Of a stretch of DNA of 5,549 nucleotides, positions 1 through 4,139 are shown piece by piece; positions within the stretch are counted from its first letter, which is position 1, and each line of letters begins with the position of its first letter. The DNA is from Bryobacterales bacterium (GTDB lineage: Bacteria > Acidobacteriota > Terriglobia > Bryobacterales > Bryobacteraceae), in NCBI GenBank assembly GCA_025456495.1, contig JALOKO010000294.1:1-5549 (forward strand). Direction: 5' to 3'. Under the pieces are notes generated by a model, which saw only the letters and a list, made by a program, of their open reading frames with translations, did no database searches and was not told the DNA's origin. The translations under genes were made by a program, and so were the position numbers.

Positions 1-1
1 C

Positions 2-574
2 GCCAACCCGGAGGCCGACCTCATTCGCGCCGCCCAAGCCGGGGATAGCGACGCCTTTGAAGCCTTGGTGCGCGCGTATGACCGCGGCGTCCTGCGCATC
101 GCCATGAACCTGCTTCGCAGCCAGGAGGACGCCGCCGACGTCTACCAGGAAGCCTTTGTGAAGGTCTACCGTAACCTGCACAGTTTCCGGTTTGACTGCA
201 GCTTCCAAAGCTGGCTGTACCGGATTGTCACCAACTGCTGCCTGGACATGCTGCGCAAGCGGAAGGTCCGTCGGGAGGAGGCGACGCTGGTAGATACCGA
301 GGATGGGGTGTGGAACCGGGCCGAGGGCTTTGCCGAAGACCGTTCGCACGGCGACCCGCAACGCCTGCTGCTGAACAAGCAGTTGCAGGCCACCATCCGC
401 AAAACCTTGGACCGGCTGACGGACAAGGAACGGATGGTGTTTGAACTAAGGCACTTCCACGGAATGCGGCTGAAGACGATTGGTGAGGTGCTGGGCACCA
501 CCGAGGAAGCGGCCAAGACCTGCCTGTTCCGCGCTACACAAAAAATGCGGCAGGCCCTCGGGGAGTTTGTGTAG
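2..574 (+). CDS. ECF-type RNA polymerase sigma factor, 5' partial
   Basis: The product would direct core RNA polymerase to promoters of an envelope or stress regulon. The frame is open from base 2, so the gene begins upstream; 190 residues are visible, and most of a typical 180-220 residue ECF sigma is present. Region 2 spans about residues 5-88: LIRAAQAGDSDAFEALV, then DAADVYQEAFVKVYRNLHSF (residues 43-62, core-binding and -10 recognition helices), then SWLYRIVTNCCLDMLRKRK (70-88). An acidic linker follows (about 92-118). Region 4 (about 122-187) contains LDRLTDKERMVFELRHFHG and a helix-turn-helix around IGEVLGTTEEAAKTCLFRA that reads the -35 element. A TTG at 65 is only an internal leucine, because the conserved region 2.1 continues upstream of it. 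The anti-sigma-like gene starts 74 bases downstream, the usual partner arrangement. The family call is secure; the regulon cannot be told from this window. Confidence 0.95.
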   Translation, partial: ANPEADLIRAAQAGDSDAFEALVRAYDRGVLRIAMNLLRSQEDAADVYQEAFVKVYRNLHSFRFDCSFQSWLYRIVTNCCLDMLRKRKVRREEATLVDTEDGVWNRAEGFAEDRSHGDPQRLLLNKQLQATIRKTLDRLTDKERMVFELRHFHGMRLKTIGEVLGTTEEAAKTCLFRATQKMRQALGEFV

Positions 575-575
575 C

Positions 576-630
576 GCCGCCCATGGCGGCCCCATGCCTG
601 CGATGGCGGCCTACCGCCTTCCACGGCATG
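576..630 (+). repeat. Tandem hairpins in the sigma / anti-sigma gap
   Basis: Two compact inverted repeats fill the gap, starting two bases after the sigma stop codon. The first is GCCGCC (576-581), CAT, GGCGGC (585-590), a 6-bp stem with a 3-base loop. The second is nested: CATGCC (593-598) pairs with GGCATG (625-630), and inside it GGCGG (605-609) pairs with CCGCC (614-618) around a CCTA loop, with a symmetric 6/6 internal loop between the helices. ATGGCGGCC is repeated exactly at 583-591 and 603-611, so GCCGCC 576-581 could pair with either copy. No T tract follows, so this is not a classic terminator. The ribosome binding site of the next gene (636-641) begins 6 bases after the last stem. 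Possible roles are mRNA processing, attenuation or setting the sigma to anti-sigma ratio. Confidence 0.5.
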
Positions 631-648
631 CAGTGAAGGAGCGTTGAG

Positions 649-1632
649 ATGACCTTGGACGAAGCACGCCGGAAGTTGCCCTTCCTGTTGTACGACGAAC
701 TCGACTTTGAAGAAGAGAACGAGATCTCCCGGCTGCTGGCTGAGCACGAGGACTTGCGTGCGGAATTGGAACGGCTCAGGCTACTGGCCAGGGCGGTGGA
801 TTCCAGTGCGACAGAGCCGCCCCCGGGCTTGCTTTCCCAATGCCGCAGCCGCCTCCATGGCGCGTTGCGCGAGCAACCCGTTCCCTTGCGGCGCGGATTG
901 CGAGACCTCCTGCCGGGCTGGCTTCGTTTCGTAGACAGGCCCCTGTTTACGCGAACGCCTCTGGGATGGCAGGTAGCGGGCGCGTTGGCGATGTTGGCGG
1001 TGGGCGTGATGGCGGGTCGCGCGACCCTTGCCCTTCCCGGCCTGGTTGCCTCGAACCCTGGCCAAGGGAGCCCCGGCCAGTTCGTTTCGCAAAATGCCTC
1101 CCGATCCGATGCTCCCGACTGGACGCCCCGCGTGCGCGACATCAGAACCAACCCCGATGGTACGGTGCGGATTGAGTTTGAAGAGGTGAAGCAGCGCTTG
1201 GTGGAGGGTCCCCCGCAGGACCAGCAGATCCGCGCGCTCCTGCTGGCCACGGCGCGCAGCACGGTGGACCCCGGCATGCGCGTGGGACCGCTAAGCGTAT
1301 TGAGTGCGCAGTCGGCGCAACCTGCCGTCCGCGAGGTGCTGCTGCATGCACTGCGCAATGACTCCAACCCCGGTGTACGCCTGAAGGCCTTGGAAGGATT
1401 GCAGGCCTACGCCAACGAGGCGCAGGTGCGCGAGACCCTGCGGACCGCACTGCTGCATGACGAAAGTCCAGCTGTGCGTCTGGAAGCCGTGGGCCTTCTT
1501 ACGCGTGAACGCGACCGGCCCGAGGTGATTGGCCTGCTGCAGGAGCTGATGCAGTTTGAGGAAAATCGCACCGTGCGCGAGCGCTGCCAAAGTGCTTTGG
1601 CAGATCTGAACGCGACGACGGAAACCTTTTAG
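649..1632 (+). CDS. Membrane anti-sigma-like protein with C-terminal HEAT repeats
   Basis: This 327-residue protein probably binds and restrains the sigma factor encoded upstream. Residues 8-50 (core YDELDFEEENEISRLLAEHE) resemble the N-terminal anti-sigma fold of zinc-finger anti-sigma factors. The usual HxxxCxxC zinc ligands are absent: H33 is present, but R37 and L40 stand where cysteines are expected. An Arg-rich stretch (81-102) precedes one hydrophobic membrane segment (about 107-130, LGWQVAGALAMLAVGVMAG), which predicts N-terminus inside and C-terminus in the periplasm. After a linker, residues about 190-321 form HEAT-like helical pairs. Three clear copies carry the PxVRxxALxxL-type signature: PAVREVLLHAL, PGVRLKALEGL and PAVRLEAVGLL, with a weaker fourth at RTVRERCQSAL. 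AAGGAG (636-641) lies 7 bases before the ATG and supports this start. HEAT surfaces bind proteins, so this part may sense a periplasmic partner. Anti-sigma function is inferred from position and topology. Confidence 0.8.
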   Translation: MTLDEARRKLPFLLYDELDFEEENEISRLLAEHEDLRAELERLRLLARAVDSSATEPPPGLLSQCRSRLHGALREQPVPLRRGLRDLLPGWLRFVDRPLFTRTPLGWQVAGALAMLAVGVMAGRATLALPGLVASNPGQGSPGQFVSQNASRSDAPDWTPRVRDIRTNPDGTVRIEFEEVKQRLVEGPPQDQQIRALLLATARSTVDPGMRVGPLSVLSAQSAQPAVREVLLHALRNDSNPGVRLKALEGLQAYANEAQVRETLRTALLHDESPAVRLEAVGLLTRERDRPEVIGLLQELMQFEENRTVRERCQSALADLNATTETF

Positions 1633-1754
1633 GGCGTCCATCCGAACACTGGGGCCGGTGGCGCCGACGCCAGGCGGACATTGGCCCCGGAACAACCAGC
1701 CCGGCCCATTCGCCGGCACCAGCGCAGTCACCCGCGTCGCGGAGAGGGACGCGG

Positions 1755-1761
1755 AAGGAGG
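1755..1761 (+). promoter_or_regulatory. Ribosome binding site fixing the PDZ gene start
   Basis: AAGGAGG sits 6 bases before the ATG at 1768. The open frame reaches back to a TTG at 1681, but that extension is Arg-rich, has no ribosome binding site and would put about 29 charged residues before the signal peptide. This site is the reason for choosing 1768. Confidence 0.85.
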
Positions 1762-1767
1762 AAGAGT

Positions 1768-2847
1768 ATGCATCCGGATACAGTTTTGTCCGCCACATCA
1801 TTTGCCACGGGCGTCGTTCCCGCAATCTTGCGTGGCGCTAATCGCTGGGCGGTCTTGTCTGCCGCTGTCGTTGGACTAAGCACGATGTCGGTAGTGGCGC
1901 AGGAGTTACCCGGATCTCCTGCGCCACCCGACCCCGAAGTTCTGGTGAGTCGCCTGTGGCTGCAGGAGGAGACTCTGGGGATGCCCGGCATGGGCGCGAC
2001 GATGCCCGGCATGGGGTCCGGCAGTTTCCTGGGAATCGGCGTGGCCGATGTCAATGCGGAGATGGCGGAACGGCTGAAGATGGGAGAACCGCGCGGCGTG
2101 GTGGTGACCTCAGTGAGTGGAGGCTCACCCGCCGAGAAGGCGGGCATTCGCCTGAACGATGTGCTGGTGTCCTACAACGGATCCACTCTGGAGGGCGGGC
2201 AGCAGTTGCGCAGGATGGTGGGCGAAACGCCTGCTGGGCGCACCATACGGTTGCAGGTGCTGCGCGACGGCGCACAGATTGCAATCTCCGTCGTAACGGC
2301 CGCGCGACGCCCCACGCGGGACTACGCACTGGGGTTCGATGTGGAAAGCGCTCGCGATGCCGCTGAGAGCGCCCGGGGCGCCATGGACCGCATGTGGGTG
2401 GTCGCTGCTGATATCCCTCGCATGCTGACCGTATATCGCTTGGCCTCACTGGGTATCGACAGTGAACCCCTCAGTTCGCAACTGGCCACTTATTTCGGCG
2501 TGAAGGAAGGGGCGCTAGTGCGGGAGGTGGAGGAAAACTCCGCCGCCGCCAAAGCCGGAGTGAAGGCCGGCGACGTGATTGTGGGCCTGGCGGACCAACC
2601 TGTATCCAAGCCCGCTGACCTCACGCGGATCTTGAAGGAGCAAAAGGCAGCAGCCTCCCCACTGAAGCTAAGCCTGGTGCGCAACCAGAAGGAACTCACC
2701 GTGCCAGTGGTGCCGGAAGACCCCGCCGGGCGCGGCAGGCAACGCGGAGCGACGGTGGCAAGGCCCAGCCAGCCTGTCCGCGTGGTTGCGCCACGACAAG
2801 CCCCATCGCCGCGTGCGATTTCCATTGGAACGAATCCGTCGAACTAA
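1768..2847 (+). CDS. Exported double-PDZ domain protein, no protease domain
   Basis: The 359-residue product is predicted to act in the periplasm or on a membrane facing it. The N-terminus has a long export signal: a polar stretch to about residue 25, then RWAVLSAAVVGLSTMSVVA with a likely signal peptidase I site after A44 (VVA/QE). A short linker carries two MPGMG units (72-83). PDZ1 spans about 86-178, with the ligand-groove motif FLGIGV near 87-92 and the typical SPAEKAGIRLNDVLVSYNG (120-138). PDZ2 spans about 228-316, with SAAAKAGVKAGDVIVGLAD (258-276). A basic, Pro-rich tail (320-359) follows. The PDZ pairs resemble those of DegP/HtrA proteases, but no trypsin-like His-Asp-Ser domain is present, so this is a binding or scaffold protein. 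It follows the anti-sigma-like gene by 135 bases on the same strand and is probably co-transcribed. A role in signalling to, or as a client of, the HEAT protein is inference. Confidence 0.87.
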   Translation: MHPDTVLSATSFATGVVPAILRGANRWAVLSAAVVGLSTMSVVAQELPGSPAPPDPEVLVSRLWLQEETLGMPGMGATMPGMGSGSFLGIGVADVNAEMAERLKMGEPRGVVVTSVSGGSPAEKAGIRLNDVLVSYNGSTLEGGQQLRRMVGETPAGRTIRLQVLRDGAQIAISVVTAARRPTRDYALGFDVESARDAAESARGAMDRMWVVAADIPRMLTVYRLASLGIDSEPLSSQLATYFGVKEGALVREVEENSAAAKAGVKAGDVIVGLADQPVSKPADLTRILKEQKAAASPLKLSLVRNQKELTVPVVPEDPAGRGRQRGATVARPSQPVRVVAPRQAPSPRAISIGTNPSN

Positions 2848-3127
2848 CCCCAATCGGCAATGTGCTTCGCCGCCACGCTTCCTTTGCGAATCCTGCATTC
2901 CCCGGGCCGGCGCGGCATCAGACAACACACCGACACCACCCTTGTGGTTTGGTGACTCGATCCCTCTCACGGCGGCGTCCGGGCAACCCTCCTGGTGCGC
3001 CGCCACTTTTTTGCCTGCCTCCCCCACAACAAGTCTCGCGAACGTCCCAACGCCTGTCATCCACATCCTGTTTCGTAGGGCGGAAGAGTTGCGGTAAGGA
3101 TTTCAGTGCTGCTGATTCTTCGGCCCA
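2848..3127 (+). other. Non-coding gap between the two modules
   Basis: I see no credible gene between the PDZ stop and the promoter at 3128. Short open frames here have no ribosome binding site, no recognisable motifs, and mostly overlap one another or start inside the PDZ gene. The stretch holds a small hairpin, ACCAC (2935-2939) with GTGGT (2944-2948), and the terminator-like structure at 2971-3012. From 3013 to 3127 I find nothing I can name. Confidence 0.6.
2971..3012 (+). terminator. Rho-independent terminator of the sigma operon
   Basis: GGCGGCG (2971-2977) pairs perfectly with CGCCGCC (2998-3004), and six T residues (3007-3012) follow after AC. The 20-base loop contains a further GGG-CAA-CCC pairing (2981-2989). 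It lies 123 bases after the PDZ stop and upstream of the next promoter, as expected for the end of the first operon. The large loop and the two-base offset of the T tract make it less than ideal. Confidence 0.55.
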
Positions 3128-3156
3128 TTGACTCCCCAAAAGCCACATGCTACTCT
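3128..3156 (+). promoter_or_regulatory. Sigma-70-type promoter of the B12 operon
   Basis: TTGACT (3128-3133) matches the -35 consensus at five of six bases. After a 17-base spacer comes TACTCT (3151-3156), which keeps the key T, A and final T of the -10 box and is preceded by an extended -10 TG (3148-3149). The predicted transcript start, about 3162-3165, falls right at the first base of the riboswitch P1 helix, which strongly supports the call. Constitutive transcription with RNA-level control by the riboswitch is the expected mode. Confidence 0.72.
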
Positions 3157-3163
3157 CAGGATT

Positions 3164-3336
3164 CCTCAGGTGCCCGCGAGGGCATAACAGGGAAGCCGGT
3201 GCAATTCCGGCGCGGTCCCGCCACTGTGATGGAGGCGTGGTTGCTTCACAGAAGCCACTTGGGCGAACGGCCCAGGGAAGGCGAAGCAACCCGGTAGCGA
3301 TGCCTACCACCTCTCAGCCAGGAGACCTACCTGAGG
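3164..3336 (+). ncRNA. Cobalamin riboswitch aptamer
   Basis: This leader RNA binds a cobalamin and controls the B12 genes after it. P1 is a perfect 8-bp helix, CCTCAGGT (3164-3171) with ACCTGAGG (3329-3336). Conserved blocks follow in order: GAGGGCATAACAGGGAA (3178-3194); a GCCGG/CCGGC stem (3195-3199/3207-3211) with a TGCAATT T-loop-like loop; CGGTCCCGCCACTGT (3213-3227); GAAGCCACTTGGGC (3251-3264); GGGAAGGCG (3275-3283); and the B12 box AGCCAGGAGACCTACC (3316-3331). A 9-bp helix GGTTGCTTC/GAAGCAACC (3239-3247/3283-3291) encloses a TGGGC/GCCCA hairpin (3260-3264/3270-3274), and a further GGTAG/CTACC hairpin lies at 3293-3308. These match the known family closely. Which cobalamin form it prefers cannot be told reliably by eye. 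Its targets are the adenosyltransferase and probably the receptor. Confidence 0.96.
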
Positions 3337-3348
3337 CGATTAGGCTGA

Positions 3349-3369
3349 CTTTCTGCGGAGAACGGAAAG
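3349..3369 (+). promoter_or_regulatory. P13-like hairpin after the aptamer
   Basis: CTTTCTG (3349-3355) pairs with CGGAAAG (3363-3369), seven pairs including one G-U, closing a CGGAGAA loop (3356-3362). It begins 12 bases after P1, where cobalamin riboswitches carry the P13 hairpin whose loop makes the ligand-dependent kissing contact with the aptamer. GCGG (3355-3358) is complementary to CCGC (3218-3221) in the conserved aptamer block, although the first G is also in the stem. The loop includes GGAG, a possible ribosome binding site for the short frame at 3371. The assignment to P13 is inference. Confidence 0.5.
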
Positions 3370-3370
3370 A

Positions 3371-3493
3371 ATGCGAATGATTGCCATTCCCATCCTGACA
3401 TCCCGAAGATCCCTTCCCGAAGCGCCGTGGGAAGTCTGCCCCAAAACTGCGGAGGTCAGACCCCATGAGCATCGCAACCAAACGAGGCGATAG
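3371..3493 (+). CDS. Possible 40-codon leader ORF overlapping the adenosyltransferase start
   Basis: An ATG at 3371 opens a 40-codon frame that ends with TAG at 3491-3493, 29 bases inside the adenosyltransferase gene and in a different frame. GGAG (3357-3360), in the loop of the P13-like hairpin, lies 10 bases upstream of the ATG; a second ATG follows at 3377. The predicted peptide begins MRMIAIPILTSRRSLPEAPW and matches no family I know. Its value, if translated, would be regulatory: ribosomes passing through 3429-3464 would open the hairpin over the adenosyltransferase ribosome binding site. It may equally be a chance frame, since a 40-codon frame is not rare in GC-rich DNA. Confidence 0.25.
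   Translation: MRMIAIPILTSRRSLPEAPWEVCPKTAEVRPHEHRNQTRR
3413..3464 (+). promoter_or_regulatory. Ribosome-binding-site hairpin and competing hairpin
   Basis: The ribosome binding site GGAGG (3451-3455), 9 bases before the ATG at 3465, lies in the 3' arm of a hairpin. GTCTG (3434-3438) pairs with CAGAC (3457-3461), then CC (3439-3440) with GG (3454-3455) across a bulged T3456, and GGG (3429-3431) can pair with CCC (3462-3464). An alternative hairpin, CTTCCC (3413-3418) with GGGAAG (3429-3434), uses the outer bases of the first. The two cannot form fully together, which suits a translational on/off switch at the end of a riboswitch leader. No T tract is present, so transcription termination is unlikely here. 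Confidence 0.45.
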
Positions 3494-4043
3494 CGGACAG
3501 ACCGGGCTTGCTGGCGGCATTCGTGTCTCCAAGGCATCGGTTCGCGTCGAGAGCTACGGAACCGTCGACGAACTAAACTCAGCACTCGGCATGGCTCGTG
3601 CCTTTTGCCCTGACCCAGACCTGCGCGAGCGCACCAGGCTGATCCAACGGGAGCTGTTCCGAGTGGGCTCCGCGCTGGCCACGCCCCCGGAAAGCCGCAA
3701 GGCCCAGGTGCCCATCACCGAAGAGATGGTGGACGCGCTCACTACCCAGGTACATGAACTGGAGGCGCTACCTGGCCTGCTCTCTGACTGGTCGCTCCCC
3801 GGGGAAGATGTCTGCAGCGCTGCCTTTGACCTGGCCCGCACCATCTGCCGCCGCGCTGAGCGGGCGACGGTGCGGTTGGCTGAGACGGGAGAAGCCGTCG
3901 AGCCGCGCATTCTGGCTTACCTCAACCGTCTGTCTGACCTGCTGTGGCTCTACGCCCGCAAGGTGGAAGTAGACCTGGGCGCTTCCAGTTCCCTACGCGA
4001 GATGAACGGCAAGGAAGGTCCTCGCTGGTCACGCGCCTGGTAG
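3465..4043 (+). CDS. Cob(I)alamin adenosyltransferase, PduO type
   Basis: The enzyme transfers the adenosyl group of ATP to the cobalt of cob(I)alamin, giving adenosylcobalamin and triphosphate in the cytoplasm. The 192-residue length is normal for the PduO/MMAB family, which works as a trimer of helical bundles. Motifs in order: TKRGDSGQTGL (5-15, ATP-binding N-terminal loop); SYGTVDELNSALG (30-42, with the conserved Asp35); LPGEDVCSAAFDLAR (111-125); ICRRAERATVRL (127-138, conserved Arg/Glu cluster); and LNRLSDLLWLYAR (153-165). The ATG at 3465 puts the ATP loop at residue 5, as in homologues, and no in-frame extension exists beyond a TGA at 3396. Some usual residues differ: PGE for the common PGG loop, and Asp122 where His is common. 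Being first after the cobalamin riboswitch supports the call. It could also salvage incoming corrinoids imported by the next gene's receptor. Confidence 0.95.
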   Translation: MSIATKRGDSGQTGLAGGIRVSKASVRVESYGTVDELNSALGMARAFCPDPDLRERTRLIQRELFRVGSALATPPESRKAQVPITEEMVDALTTQVHELEALPGLLSDWSLPGEDVCSAAFDLARTICRRAERATVRLAETGEAVEPRILAYLNRLSDLLWLYARKVEVDLGASSSLREMNGKEGPRWSRAW

Positions 4044-4139
4044 CGCCGGCGAGGCGGCCTTCACCAAACTGCGGCGACACTCCAGCGTTTCAGAACCGAA
4101 TTTCGTTTACTGTCAAGAATCATCCTATTGAGGACCATC
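4044..4139 (+). other. Short gap before the receptor gene
   Basis: This 96-base gap has no terminator with a T tract and no promoter with acceptable spacing. Its 3' half (about 4099-4130) is richer in A and T than the surrounding DNA. GAGGA (4130-4134), 5 bases before the ATG at 4140, is the likely ribosome binding site. Read-through from the adenosyltransferase gene seems likely, so the receptor should share riboswitch control. Confidence 0.5.

Noticed and set aside
65..574. Sigma gene starting at TTG 65
   Set aside because: Typical ECF region 2.1 sequence (LIRAAQAGDSDAFEALV) continues upstream in frame to the window edge, so the true start is outside.
166..747. Minus-strand open frame opposite the sigma gene
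   Set aside because: It lies antisense to conserved sigma regions 2 and 4 and spans the intergenic gap; no motif or ribosome binding site supports it.
534..1367. Long minus-strand open frame (277 codons) opposite the anti-sigma-like gene
   Set aside because: Its product is Ser/Arg/Pro-rich with no recognisable domain, and the opposite strand carries a convincing gene with ribosome binding site, membrane segment and HEAT repeats. It is a GC-driven shadow.
1681..1767. N-terminal extension of the PDZ protein from TTG 1681
   Set aside because: It lacks a ribosome binding site and would place a basic tail before the signal peptide; AAGGAGG at 1755-1761 supports ATG 1768.
593..2015. ATGCC/GGCAT half-sites shared by the sigma / anti-sigma gap hairpin and the repeat in the PDZ gene, as a regulator's operator
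   Set aside because: The half-site spacing differs greatly (26 bases against 1), the second pair is explained by coding repeats, and such short GC-rich motifs are expected by chance.
2786..3310. Several open frames of 60-130 codons on both strands in the gap after the PDZ gene
   Set aside because: They overlap each other, the terminator and the promoter, have no convincing ribosome binding sites and encode low-information Arg/Pro/Ser-rich sequences.
3106..3380. Plus-strand open frames across the riboswitch
   Set aside because: They run over the promoter and aptamer, whose RNA conservation explains the sequence; no protein motif is seen.
4106..4131. TTTACT and TATTGA as a promoter for the receptor gene
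   Set aside because: The spacer would be only 14 bases, and TATTGA overlaps the ribosome binding site region.
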